A DNA stretch of 64,000 nt from Typhlomys cinereus (taxonomy: Eukaryota > Chordata > Mammalia > Rodentia > Platacanthomyidae): NCBI GenBank assembly GCA_023101885.1, contig JALPQD010000054.1, positions 1,476,893 through 1,540,892 on the forward strand. The letters run 5' to 3'. Below the pieces are notes generated by a model. It was not told the DNA's origin. It worked only from the letters and a program-made list of their open reading frames with translations, and did not search any database. The position numbers and the translations under genes were made by a program. This document shows, piece after piece, positions 45,101-57,098 of this stretch (position 1 is the first letter of the stretch; each line of letters opens with the position of its first letter).

Positions 45101-47740
45101 AATGTTAATAAGGAGTATGTATTTGAGTACTTGTAGACACTCAGTTGATCATGGATTAGAAAATGAAGCTGCTTCCCTTATTACATGCAATTAAATTCAT
45201 GTACAAATAGCAGTTAATTTCAACATCAAAAATTTGCTCTCAATTTCTCAGAATCTATGCTGGCATGTGTTTATGCCAATTCGCTATTTGTCTCATAAGC
45301 AAAAGTGGTAGTGTAGGGTACCTCTGTGTGAAACAGGACAAGAGCAATGCTGCTAGTTGATCAAGAATGCCTGAGGGAAAGAAAGGTTATATGAAGATAA
45401 TTACTGAGAATCACCTCTTAGGTCTCATTTGTTTGTTTCCCAGGGCAATACATGAGAGGCTTCAGAGAGGTGAGAAAACAGCTGAGATTCAAGAAACAAA
45501 GCGGGTGTAAAGTTGAGAGTGCTGTCTATAAAAGCAAACAAACCTCTTCAGCTTTCTGGCTTTCAAACCATGACCAAGATGGTCTTGACCCCCTTTGTGG
45601 GTCTCCTGTGACTATCGCTTGCGAGATGCCTCATTAGTTCAGCCAAGCTGAAAATGGCATGCCACTACATCTGTATTACATTCAAAGGAGCAGCTCGCTT
45701 TTATGGTTCACTTGATAGATTCATTTGAATAATGAAATCACATTGCTGCACAGCCAAAACTCAAGTTTTAGTGATGTATTTATCTCATTAGTCTATTTCT
45801 GATTTTTCTCATCAATAATTGTAAAATGAAATGCAGAGAACAAATGCAGGGAACGGAAGTCAAATATTGAAGCCTCAAGTGCTTTTCTACTAAAAAGATA
45901 AGACTGATAACTAATATGATTTTAAATTATCTTTTCACGTGTCATAAACTTGGAATTGCTTTGAAAATAATGTTTATGTGTTCTTTCTCTCTGTTGCTAT
46001 TACATATTTTTCTATGTATTTTTTTTTTCAAATGTTGTCTTCCTATGTGTTCCATGTAAGTTTCCAATTCCCAAATCTCCTGCCCCAGCCTTTCTGGTCA
46101 TACGATTACAAAATCATGCCAGCATGCTCAATTCTTTCAGGAAGCATTTCTGAGTACCACCACATGTCTTGTCAAATACCAAAACTTGTTCAGTTGGTAT
46201 AATTATACTCTCACAGAGAATTCGGCATGGTATGTCTATAACCAAATATACATACAATTTTATATTCATATCATATTTAAATAACACTCTCTTAATATGT
46301 TTAATGGGTAGACAAGTGTTTGAGGCATTCTTAAAGAACCTAGGCAAATTTTCCAGGTTTGGGAGTGGTAGAGAAAGTCAAATTTATCCTTGAAGAGTGG
46401 CACAATTGTCTCACAGAAGGAAAAGGGAAGAAATGATGAAAGACCTAGATAGATTATGAAATTTATGTATTTTTATGAAATTTTTGAAATTTATGGTTTA
46501 CAGATAGGTGGAAGAAATCACAAAATTTAAAATATCACCCAACAGCCCGTAGCTGAGAAGTTCTTAGAGAGAAAATGTCGGAAAGTAAATGGACATTGAT
46601 AATAAGCTGTGACGTATTGTCCAAATGGAAGCTGAGGTGCTTCAGGGACAGTGGCTGAAGATCTCACTAACAGAAGCAAGAGCAATAACTTGAATGAGAC
46701 TATGGCTCACTACCTTATAGTAATTGATGAACAGAGCTTATAATACGCACATTTGCTTTGTAACAAAGTCCCACACATAAATGAAAAAACAGCTGTACTC
46801 AACAATGCAATTAGTCAGAATGAACCTTGATTAGGCTTACACTTGTAGGGAAGACAAGCATTACATGATTATCATATGAAATAAAACACATGATTAGGCC
46901 AGCCAGACAACAGGACCAGGAGAATATGAAAATAATCTCATGGGAATCCATTTTACTCTCTCTCTCAAAACCAAGATTTTTTTTGCAAGTTTCCTCATAA
47001 TACAATCTGAAAACGAGCCTGGGAGATTATTCCTAGACATCTTTTCAAACCCTTGGAGGTGCGATTATGTCTTTCTTCCCTTATGTGAACACATTATTCA
47101 GATGATTCGCTACTTGCATGTATATGATGGAGTTTATTGATGGAGATTACCTGTACTTCCAAGTGGATAAAAGGGTTACCTTCAGTGTCTCTCAGTTCTT
47201 TGAGCTTATGTACCTGATAAAAAACGTTAAGTCTACAACCAGAGGGAGCAGGGTAGGCATAAAGAGATTAAACCAGGACAGCAGCTGTGCAGGAAAGCAG
47301 ACTTGTCTTGCTTTCATGAATACTTCCCCTTATTACTGAAACTACTTCCTTTATCTTCTTGGAATTTCTCGCTGATTTGTGATATTTTCTCCAGGAAGTT
47401 TCAAATCCTAATCTTAGCTCGTTTATCTTCAAAATGGTTGTAATCCTATTATTATACCTCACACAAAAATTTAGTTTTTAAATTGCTTTCCGGTTCAACA
47501 TAGCTCGTCAGAGATCTTCATGTGGGATCTTGTGAAAAGCTAAACACTTTTTATTAATAGAATTTTGACAATTATATTCCCCACTTCAATACAAAGCCCT
47601 ATCCACTAAAGTTCTTGATGATAAATTTAAGTTCTAGATTCAATTTACCTGTCATTCAGTAACATATTGTTAGAAAACATAAAGTCAAGAAGTTAAATGG
47701 AGTAATTTTTAACTCTTATAAATGGTGGATAATACACATT
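45101..47740. other. No gene or repeat recognised
   Basis: AT-rich DNA. Frames at 45978-46202, 46169-46393 and similar have no recognisable family. Confidence 0.45.
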
Positions 47741-47816
47741 GCTGGAGATGTGACCTAGGGGTAGTGTGCTTTTTTGGCAGGCACAAGGCTCTAAGCTCAA
47801 TGCTTAGAAAATAAAA
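47741..47816 (+). mobile_element. ID-like SINE
   Basis: 'gctggagatgtgacctaggg' then 'gtagtgtgct', 'ggcaggcacaaggctctaag' and 'ctcaatgcttagaaaataaaa' follow the rodent ID element (tRNA-Ala/BC1-like), including an A-box-like region and a decayed B-box-like 'gctctaagctcaatgc'. It is about 76 bp with a short A-rich tail, as expected for ID. Confidence 0.7.
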
Positions 47817-49336
47817 GGTTCTTGCAAAACTACCTCTGCATAAACACCAGGTCAAATTCACCCCTGTGTGCCTTTATAAAGAGGCGTTGGAGGAAGGGAT
47901 GCCAATTGTTAAATTCCAGATGAAATTTACAATCAAGTGGAGGTGGTAGTTTCTGAAATTGTCACCATTCATTTTTTTCCTAGTGTCATTTTCAAAATCG
48001 TTTTGAGAAATGTTAGGAGATGTATACGACTTGAAATTCAGTTTTTTAAAAAAATGCATTCATGTTTTCCAGAATTCAAGAAGTTAACATATTTGTTCTT
48101 GCTGGTATCACTCAATCTCTCGGCTTTGTTTTTCAATTTTGCAGTAGTTTGAAAAGAAGTCTGTAGCTTAAGCTTTATAAATATTTAACTGCTGCTACAA
48201 AGAATTGAAATCTGAAGCCAGGTGGAAAGAAAGAAATGTAATTTTGGGAAAAAGACAAAACATTAGGGAAAAACACAAGCATTGCCTGGAGAACATAGTA
48301 GGGAAATAAATGGATTGACAGAATTATTTCTTTTAAGGGATAATTCCAATGTACTCAAACTTTGAAAGAGTATAGGAAAATTCTTTCAAGGTTATACTGA
48401 AATCATTTATTTATACATATAGTTTTGTTCATTTTACAAGTTAAGGTTCAGCAATAGGACTTTGATAAGAAGCAACAGAGCTAGACATTTAGTTTGTGGT
48501 CTTTTAAGTTTATTTCTAGAAATAAATCAGTTTTGTGAAAACACTTACCACTCAAATTTTATTTTCTTTGGAAAAAATTCAAATGATTAAATCAAAATTT
48601 TGTAATTAAAATAATAAAATATTAAACTTTATTTTCTTGTGGCAAGCAATGATGCTAACTGATATGGTGGAACTTTCAGGATAATGATCTCAGTCATCTT
48701 TTAGTCCAAAGCTGTGCTATTTGAAAGTCGACGATTCCAACAACTGAAAGCACAATTCTATTACTTCGTCCAGTGCTCAGCCTGTCCCTGAGATCATGTT
48801 CTTTGATGTCTATGACTAGTATTGTCTACTCCACTTGAATGAGAATGCAGTTTGTCACTTGCTTCTAAATAGAATGCTGGGAAGATGAAAGGTTTGTGCA
48901 AATGTACTTATTATTTTGAATCAGAAATTCTGAGCAACCATGATGGAGTGAAGTGTTCACATTGGGAAAGCCCCCATGGCAAGGAACTGTAAGTATGAAG
49001 TGGGAACTACAGGCAGCCTCTAACATCTAAGGGTGCTTTCAGCTGAACAAGAAGCCATCACCATTAACCACACAACAATGATATAATGCATTCTGCAAGC
49101 AATTTGAATCATATCGGAAATTAGTTTTCCACTGTACAGCGTGGAGATAAGAATGTAGAACAGATGACATTCTGATTTCACCCATGCGAAACTCTGTAGA
49201 GGAAGCCATATAAGCTAGGCTTAGACTCCTGACCTGCAGAAACTGAGAATATAAATTAATATTATTTTACATTAATTATATATCAAATGTTAGCTAACAC
49301 AATATTTTAGGGAGTTTATAAGTATATTGTACTAAT
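47817..49336. other. No gene or repeat recognised
   Basis: AT-rich DNA with short frames only. Confidence 0.45.
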
Positions 49337-49467
49337 TTCAAGATCATATCTTTTTAAAAATGTTTTAATTTGTAAATTTGACAGACAACTAATTGTATTA
49401 TTCAAGATCATATCTTTTTTAAAAAATGTTTTAATTTGTAAATTTGACAGACAACTATTGTATTATT
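49337..49467. repeat. 64-bp tandem duplication
   Basis: Two adjacent copies (49337-49400 and about 49401-49467), each beginning 'ttcaagatcatatctttt' and including 'aatttgtaaatttgacagac'. They differ mainly by A/T indels, so the duplication is recent. Confidence 0.9.
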
Positions 49468-50680
49468 CTTCTTTAGAAGTCAAAGAAAAGGATGGAAACC
49501 AAGGTAAAACAAGAGATTTTGAGGCCAGTGAAAGTATTGGGCATGGTGCGATGGTGGATACACGGCAGTATATTATTTGTCAAAACCCAACAAAAGAAAA
49601 AGTATGAAGAGTAAACCCAAGTACAGATTCTGAAGCACATTTCATACTGGTTTGCCACTGTATTGGGCATAAAGAATGCACCACTGTGCTGGAAGATGTT
49701 GGCACTGCAGGAAACTGCTGATTGTGGAGGTGGAGACAGAAGAGACGAAGTGCATAGTAAAACCTTGAATCTTCCTACTGTATTGTGGGTAGAAAACTGC
49801 TCTGTACAATAAAGTCTATTTAAAGGAAGGTGAAGTTAAAACAGTCCCTTCACTCAATGTTTTCACATAATCTTAATATAAATGTTGACTAGGAAATTAA
49901 TTGTTCTCATTTGATTCAGAGGATAGAGCAGAGTTTCTTGTGGTGTTACAGGAGAGAGAAACCAGAGTGCTCGGTCGCTCTGTGCTTTGTGACTAAGGCA
50001 GCAGCTTCAGTGTGAGAGGTAGTTGTGCCACACTGGTGTTCACTGTTGGCGAGGGGGCAAAGGCTATCTATAGACTCCGTCAAAGATAGTGTAAAGTGAC
50101 TTGAAACACAGTCTTGTAGTCCTTCCTTTCAAGGACTTACAAAACATGCAACTTCTTGTAATAAGCCCATTTTTCCTTATAACACCTCAAAGTTCTACAG
50201 ATCTTTCATGTAGCAATTATTGATTTTGAAAAATGATGCTTACATTTTAGAAAATAGATAAACCTTGAACTTACTGTGATCTATTGACAAGTCACATGAT
50301 AGTGGTCCATGTCATCAACAAAAAGAAGAGAAAACCAACAAATTCCAAAAAATTTATCTTGTAGTTCATCTTTTACTATGTGTGGTTTTATATCATTGTT
50401 TCTGACTTAATCAAGTTTTCTCTTGCAATCATGTTTTCCTTGAAAACATTCTATGAAATGGGGTCTGTGAAACATCTTGACAGGAGCAGGTGCCTTTAGG
50501 GAAACCTGGAAACTGAAGTTACATCCCTAGAGCCAAATAAACTTTCCACAATAGGTGTCTGAACTCTCTGTCTGTGCTTCATTCTTCTGCTTAAGTAAAT
50601 AAATATATATTCTAAAAAGAATAGTATAAAACTTATCCTTTAAAGTGTATTTTATTTTAAAAGAGCACAAAAATTTTCAA
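49468..50680. other. No gene or repeat recognised
   Basis: AT-rich DNA; the frame at 49473-49670 minus has no recognisable family. Confidence 0.45.
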
Positions 50681-52820
50681 ATTGTATTCTTTTATATTTT
50701 TCTCAATATTTACCAGCATATTGAATAATTGTTTTTGCCCTTTTCATTTCCCTTTCCCTCCCTCTACACCTTCCTTCCTATTTCCCCTTCTTTCATCAGT
50801 TCATCTTACTCTCTACCACACTTCTGTCTCTCTGTTTCTAGGAGTCCCAAGGTTCCCTCTGTATCATCTGCTCTAGTGGGGTAGGCCTCTGTGGCAGACC
50901 AAGTGGCCCTTACTTGGGCAGACTCACTGACAGGGCTCCCCTTCACCAAGTCCTAGGCTCTAAGGTTCCCACTGCATTTAATTATTTCTCCTGAGACTCT
51001 TGCTAATCTATGGGGGCATGTTGGTATGTCAGCCATTGTGCAGGTTAGGTTAGGACAAGACTCATTGCAGTGAACTCCTGGTTGCAGCAGCCCTGTCTTT
51101 AGTGGAATGTCTTGTCCAATGGTAGGACCTCCCCATCTTTAGGCTCTTACAGTCTTACCACTCCTTCTTCCTTTAGGTTCCCTGAGCCTTGGGATGGAGA
51201 GACTTTTGTTTGGCCTGATTCCAGGTGGCATTGCAGGGTACTCAACATTATGGTTGGCTGCTATCATCTATTTCACTACTTTTCCACTGCACTAGGCTGC
51301 AATCCTGTCTGAAAGCTGAGGACACTCTCCTATCCAAAGATAAAACGAGAGGTGTTTACATGGAAATTTACACTTGGATGTGTGTGGTTAGTATTGAGAC
51401 ATTTGATCCTATCACTGTCAGTTTGCTTCCCATCCACTATTGTTCAACTGGTTTACTGTACTGGCCATGTGTGATAGTTAATCCTGAGAGTCAACTTGAT
51501 CACATCTGTCATTAACTAAAATAAGCTATCAAACTGGCTGAAGAGATTACCCAGATCAATATATTTACAATACAAAGTCCAGCCTTAGATCTGATTGGAA
51601 CCATCCAGTAGTAAACCAGCTAAAAGAAACCACAGAACAAATGATGGAGAAGAAGCTTACTAGACTGAGCACCTCTGAGCTTTCAGGATGCCTGCAGTGA
51701 CTCAGCCTGCCTCCAGCTTCAGCCACCAGTCATGTTGCCTCCACCATGAAAGATTGTATCTCTCCTCTGGAATCATAAGCTGAATAAATCTCTTTCTCTC
51801 TTAAGTTGCTTGACTTTGGGTGTTATCACACAGCAACACACAAGAATAACTAATACAGCATGTATTCCCTGTCATGAAGGGGAGCAGAGTTAGGAGTCAA
51901 TAGGTGATTGGTTACCAAGAGGCTAACCCCACTTTCTACTGTGTCCTATTTTTATTCTTTTGTTCTTCCCTCTTATTTAAGCTATTTCTCATAAAGAAGC
52001 ATTTTTAAAAGCAGCTTATCTTGTTGTTTTGTTTCTATTTTTTTTGGGTCTTCTTACACTCCCTCCCACTGGCTTTGTACCTTTGAACTTGTGGATTATG
52101 GTAGAGGTTTATGTTTCACTTCATTGAACTCATGGTTTAATGCTAGGATCCACTTATTAGGGATCAGCATCTATCTGATTCTGGAATATTCAATGGAGTA
52201 TGATTTCTTCCAGTTCCATCCATTTACTATCAAATTTCATCTTTCCTGACAGCTGAATAGTATTCCTTTGTATATATGTAACACGTTTTTATTGACCAGT
52301 CATCTACTTTTGGACATATAGGTTGCTTTCAATTTTTTGTAATGAAAAGGTTTTTTTTTTTTTTTTTTTTTGTGAAAAAGGTTACCATAGTTGTACACAG
52401 GTCTCTGATATGGGATACAGTGTTCTTTGGGAATATTGCCAGTAATGCTATGGCTGGGTGGTAAAGAATTTCAATTTTTAACTTTTTTAGTTACCTCCAA
52501 ATTGATCTCCAAAGGGATTAATGAGTTTACAATCCCACCAGCAATGTATGAGGGTCTTCTTCTCCTTTCATCTATGCCAGCATTTGCCGTTGTTTGTGTT
52601 TTGGAACATAGACATTCTGACTGGAGCGAGATGATATCTTGAAGTGGTTTTAATTTGCATTTCCCTAATGACTAGGGAGTTAGAACATTTTTAAGGATGT
52701 TTGGTAGACATTTCATCTTTTGAAAAGTTTCTATTCAGTTCTACACCTTTTTTAATGGGATTGTTTACTTCTTTGGTATTTGATTTTTGAAGTTTTTGTG
52801 TACTCTTGGTATTAGAATTT
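50681..52820 (-). mobile_element. Old LINE-1 3' part, minus strand, interrupted by LTR
   Basis: Plus strand shows a pyrimidine-rich tract (about 50740-50800, the complement of the L1 purine tract), old 3' UTR ('gtcagccattgtgcaggt', 'cccatctttaggctcttac', shared with 58385-58540), then antisense ORF2 end: 'acaatcccaccagcaatg', 'gccgttgtttgtgtttt', 'gagatgatatcttgaagtgg', 'aatgggattgtttactt'. It is more diverged than copies 1-7, hence an older subfamily. The LTR at 51470-51857 and a T-run at 52351-52371 interrupt it. Confidence 0.85.
51470..51857 (+). mobile_element. MaLR-like LTR inside old L1
   Basis: 388 bp from TGTGATAGTTAA to AACTAATACA, with AATAAA at 51783-51788 and the phrase 'gagagtcaacttgatcacat'. 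The flanks are CCATG (51465-51469) and GCATG (51858-51862), a 5-bp duplication with one mismatch. It is younger than the L1 it interrupts. Confidence 0.82.
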
Positions 52821-53053
52821 TGAAATGTAATTTGATGAGAAAGAAGCATTACTTACATGATATTATAAAGAAACTTTTTTGAAAAGATTAGTTTCACTGA
52901 TTTCACATTTATTGAAATCATAAAGACAGGGTAACTTCAGAAGTATTATCTTTTATCCTTAGAAGTTTGTATTCTTCAGACACCTACTGAATTTAGAAGA
53001 ATGTGATTTTATAATCCTTATACATGTTGATATTTTGAATAAATTATGTGTTA
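52821..53053. other. Short unrecognised spacer
   Basis: AT-rich sequence between the old L1 and the SINE; nothing recognised. Confidence 0.45.
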
Positions 53054-53069
53054 AAGTTCATAAACTTTT

Positions 53070-53382
53070 TAAAAAATTTTATTTATTTATTTATTATTTA
53101 TTCAATTGTGCATGTATGCGTGTGTGCACGTGTGTGTATGTATGTACGTGTGTGTGTGTGTGTGTGTGTAGAACCACGGGCGAATTCGGGAACCACCATG
53201 GACGCCTCCACCTACTCCTTGTTTACTCTGCCCCGGGATTCACAGGCTCTGCCCTACCAGGACCAGAAACGCAGGCCACGTCCGCTTTCCTCCTGGCGTC
53301 TATACATGGAGTCTAGGACCAGAACTCAGGACCTTCTGCCTGCAAGACAGAGGCTTAACCCTTGAGCCACCTCTCCAGCCCC
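53070..53382 (-). mobile_element. Young tRNA-headed SINE with GC-rich body
   Basis: Inserted on the minus strand, bounded by 16-bp duplications with one mismatch (aagttcataaactttt at 53054-53069, aagttcattaactttt at 53383-53398). On the minus strand the head reads 'ggggctggagaggtggctca' and contains a B-box-like 'ggtcctgagttctgg', as in B2-type SINEs. The body (53170-53330) is GC- and CpG-rich and unlike the B2 body I know, followed by a (TG)n microsatellite and an A-rich tail with TTTA units. At 313 bp it is longer than B2 (about 190 bp). CpG retention suggests youth. The plus frames at 53035-53365 are by-products. Confidence 0.8.
53110..53170. repeat. (GT)n microsatellite inside SINE
   Basis: Imperfect GT run with TATG/CGTG interruptions, forming the linker between the SINE body and its A-rich tail. 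Confidence 0.85.
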
Positions 53383-53398
53383 AAGTTCATTAACTTTT

Positions 53399-53753
53399 AA
53401 GGAAATTAATGTCATAAAAGAAAATAGAATTTGAGATTATTGATGAATTACTATCTAAATTCCATCCCTAAATTCCCTAATTACTCCCTAAATTCCATCC
53501 ACTGTGGTCTGAACTATGAATGTGGTAAGTACTCATAAAAAGTATCTTTAAGTAATTGACTTTAAATTGGCTCACAAGAACATTTCCGTAATCTGATAGA
53601 GCTGATGTTATGTAAAGAGAGAAAAATAAAGAGAGCTTTCTCTGCAAGCACACAAAGGAGAGTTCACAGAGAAAATGCTGTGTACCAGTAAGAGGCTTTA
53701 TAAGAATTCAAATCTACTGACCCTGGAGTCTTAGACTTCAGCCTCCAAAAGTG
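53399..53753. other. No gene or repeat recognised
   Basis: Short AT-rich spacer; a 'ccctaaattcc' phrase is repeated at about 53466, 53473 and 53488. Confidence 0.45.
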
Positions 53754-54398
53754 TGTGATAGTTAGAAACAGGGGTCAATTTGACAGCTACTGACTGAGCT
53801 TGGGGCACAGCTATGAAGAATGGATAGTTAAAGCATCCTTTGAACAAACCTGCAGGTGATTGTCTAATTGATCTATGCCCAGATCATAGGTGGGTGGTGA
53901 TTTCCAGTGGTGGACCAAAATAAAGCATGTTCAATAGGGAGAGACTTGCCCTCTCATTTGCCCCCCTTTCACTTTGTCGTGTGGGGTTCACTGCTGCTTG
54001 CTGTTTTTCATCAACATCCCCATCCACACTCCAGCCCTGCTGCTGCTCCTCCCTAATGTTGGAACCCAGCCTCTTTGGCCCTCCAGTGTGACTGAGGTTG
54101 GAGAGCAGCAGGATGTGAATTCTATAGTCTTCAGTAACTGACTTGGATTGCTGTAAGGCTTTTTAGAGATCCTTCTTTCTTCAGTACCACCACACTGTTT
54201 TTGCTGGGATATTCATCTCAAGAATTGAGCAGCTACTTTTGGACTATTAAGATTTTATCTTGCAAGTTAATCTAATAAATTTACTTTATAGATTATCTAT
54301 CTATCTATCTATCTATCATCTATCTATTATCTATCTATCGAAAGACATCTACAGCCATTCTATAGGTTCTGTTCCTCTAAAGAACCTTATCTAATAAA
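53754..54398 (+). mobile_element. MaLR-like LTR with TATC expansion
   Basis: Starts TGTGATAGTTAG and passes 'ggggtcaatttgacagc', 'ttggggcacagctatgaaga', 'tggtggaccaaaata', then near the end 'ctaataaatttactttatag', a TATC run, 'ggttctgttcctctaaagaa' and TAATAAA (decayed TAATACA). It is about 645 bp. The flanking 5-mers (aagtg/aatgg) match at only three positions. Its first 200 bp match the LTR around 12545. Confidence 0.75.
54293..54340. repeat. (TATC)n microsatellite in LTR
   Basis: Imperfect TATC repeat sitting where related LTRs have a TA-rich run before the terminal 'ggttctgtttctct'. Confidence 0.92.
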
Positions 54399-54421
54399 AA
54401 TGGCTGACGAACTTTTTTATT

Positions 54422-54473
<52 letters not shown>
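54422..54473. repeat. (GT)n(GA)n compound microsatellite
   Basis: Pure GT run switching to a GA run, just downstream of the LTR. Confidence 0.95.
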
Positions 54474-54478
<5 letters not shown>

Positions 54479-55086
54479 AAGAGAGAGGGAAAACACTTGA
54501 ATGTATGTACGAACAAGGGTGACATCAGAAATCACAATCATCCTAGATTACTCTGCCTCCTTGTCACATTGCTTTGGAGATTCCCAGATTCTGTTTTCTA
54601 GATCTGGAAATGCTGTCCTCCACCATTGCTTCCACGAGTTTTTACATAGGAATTTTGGACCTGGCCTCCAATCCTTTTGATTATAAGGGAAAGACTTTAC
54701 CCCTGAGATATTTCTTCATCCTACTTTGTGATATTTTGATTGAATTAATAAATTGAATAAAACCAGATCTTTCAGGAGATGTGAGGAAAGAAAAGTAGAT
54801 ATACCATGGAAAAATTTACTAAGTATAACCAAAGCTTTAATTTATCAAAACTGATATTGGCAAAATAAAAAGATATTACACATGAGACTGAACAAGTTTA
54901 TTAAATATAAACATGTCAATTAAATCTTTTTTGAGTAGTCTTTGTTAATCTTATAACTAGGTTATTTAGTTGGTGCCAATAGTATCTGTCCTACTTCCTT
55001 CAATAAGATGTAAAATGCTCTGGACAAGAGAATTTGATGCAGACAGTTAAAATGATCAGCATATTTCAGAAGAGAGAGACAGACCA

Positions 55087-55131
<45 letters not shown>

Positions 55132-55314
55132 ATGAGAGAGAGAGAGAATGATAGAGGATTCTCTGCTTCAATTCTGGCTTCACTATTATTCTGATGTGGA
55201 TCTGAAGCTGCAGGTCACAGAGTTTTCAGAAGGGTAACAGCAGTCATTTGCAAGCATCTGACAGTTTCGTCATGCCAGGCGATAAGATTGTTCAGAAAAG
55301 TGTTGCAAAGGAGA
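54474..55314. other. No gene recognised; contains AC/AG microsatellite
   Basis: AT-rich DNA with a compound (AC)n run (55091-55127) followed by (AG)n (55134-55147). Short frames only. Confidence 0.5.
55091..55147. repeat. (AC)n/(AG)n compound microsatellite
   Basis: AC run, a short 'agaaaatg' break, then AG run. Confidence 0.93.
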
Positions 55315-55315
55315 A

Positions 55316-55867
55316 TCACTGTTCTTGGCCAAATGAAAACAGTTTTACGAAGGGAATACTGAATTCACTTTTAGGATATAGAACATGTGCTGGGGAAGCT
55401 CCTGGGGTGAGTAGTGGTTGGGATCCTTCCTGGCAGCAGGCAGGGACACAGTCCTTGAAAGTGAGTGCTTTGGTAACAGAGAGAGAGGGGCTGAAACTGA
55501 GTGCCTCAGTTAGTGTTATGACCAGAAAGGGCAGAGCAGAATCCTCACCCTGAACTTGGAAACACACTTCCAAGAGTGATGTAGTATTTGGCCAGTCATG
55601 TTGATAGTAACTGTAGTAGTCATGTTCTCTGATAGTAACTGTAGCATTTTTTCTTTGCAACAACATAAATGATACATTTCGTGGCATTGAAAATGCAGTA
55701 ATTAATCCTGGCGCGAGGGTGAGTGGGGTTAGCTTAGAGGGAAGAATCAGACAGCTGTATAAAGACCCTGATTCCTGTGTCCATAAAGTCTTGGTACTCA
55801 AGCCTTGAGTTGATTTGTCTCTAATGGACATGAACATGGTTGGAGGAATTGTAGGAAGAGTGCACAC
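55316..55867 (-). other. 183-codon open frame, no recognised family
   Basis: This is the longest open frame outside L1 on either strand, in a locally GC-richer stretch. Residues 1-60 are rich in Thr, Ser, Leu and Pro. A repeated 'gatagtaactgtag' at 55600-55650 encodes 'ATVT' and part of 'YYSYY'. I recognise no domain, signal peptide or membrane segment, and no promoter or splice structure. It could be chance, a decayed retroelement, or an exon fragment. I do not call it a gene. Confidence 0.2.
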
Positions 55868-57020
55868 TTGCCTGAAATAAGGACATTAAAAACTTGATGG
55901 AGTATATTTCACGAAATCTTCACACAGTAGCTTGCTACAAACATTTTTAGATTGCTATCTGTATGGGAATTGGAGCTGCTGGGTTCACCACATCAAGAAT
56001 TATCATTGTTCTAATGACAGGATTTTTCTTTAGGAAAAGAGGAGTGATAATTTTCAAACAACCTACTGAACTTTGCCTAGGCATTGGAACCAATATAGCC
56101 AGCATCCTGATTTCTCTGAATATGTATTTTTAAGAGTCCAGAGAAGGCATTGTAATCCCAGATATTTCAAAGTTTATTTCATGCACTGGCACTAAACTGA
56201 CAAAATACTTACATGGCACTTTTGAAGCTGCATCATTTCTCCTTAAAAAGAAATTGGAAGGAAGCACAAAATAGTGTTTTATGCACTCAAATGCCTTTGC
56301 CTTAAGCAATAATGCCTTTTGTTTCCTTTCAGATCTGTGCAAAGTCGCTTATATTTTAAGTTACTATACCGTGAATCTGTATCTTTCTATTGCTACATAA
56401 AACCTGAATGCATAATAATAATTCAAACAATGCCATCACTGTTTATTAATTTTTTTACTTGATTTCAGTCCAAATGGTGAAATCATACCAAGGGACAACA
56501 ACAACAACAAAAAAGAACTTATATTTGGTTAAGAATTTATCTGAAAATAAATGAAGCAAATACCCAAGCATGCAAGTTATTAACATCCTTAAGATATGAC
56601 AAACTTTGTCTTGTCATATAAGCCTGGTTGATGAAGACTTACATAAAACAATAATTAGAAACTTAGAGACTCAAAGGCATAAATATTAACTTTGTAATTA
56701 TGTTTTAAAAGATACAATGTCAATTTAGTTATTTGTCAACAGATGAATTGACCAGAACAATCTGGGATACATGTGGGATATATATATATCTCATATATGT
56801 ATATATGAGAGACTAGAATATTGTACTAATTTTTTTGGCCATAAGAAGAATAAAACCCCATAATTTTCAAGAAAATGGCTAGAAATGAAGGTATTTGTTT
56901 AAGTGAAAGAAAAATTAAATACACACATTTCCTGTTCACTCTCAAATATATGGAAGCTATAATACACAGCTTGAATATAGTGTAGTCCTCACAAAAGGAT
57001 GGGAAAAATGGATAGGAGTG
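55868..57020. other. No gene or repeat recognised
   Basis: AT-rich DNA, with a TA-rich patch around 56778-56810. Confidence 0.45.
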
Positions 57021-57098
57021 AGATGTGGTGAAGAATGTATGGAGACTGCGTAATGAATAGATGTGGGGAAGAATGTATGGAGACTGCGTAATGAATAG
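57021..57098. repeat. 38-bp tandem duplication
   Basis: Two adjacent copies (57021-57058 and 57059-57096) containing 'gaagaatgtatggagactgc' and 'gtaatgaatag', with one base difference near the start. Recent. Confidence 0.92.

Noticed and set aside
53035..53365. 93- and 105-codon plus-strand frames
   Set aside because: Both fall inside the antisense SINE and its GT microsatellite.
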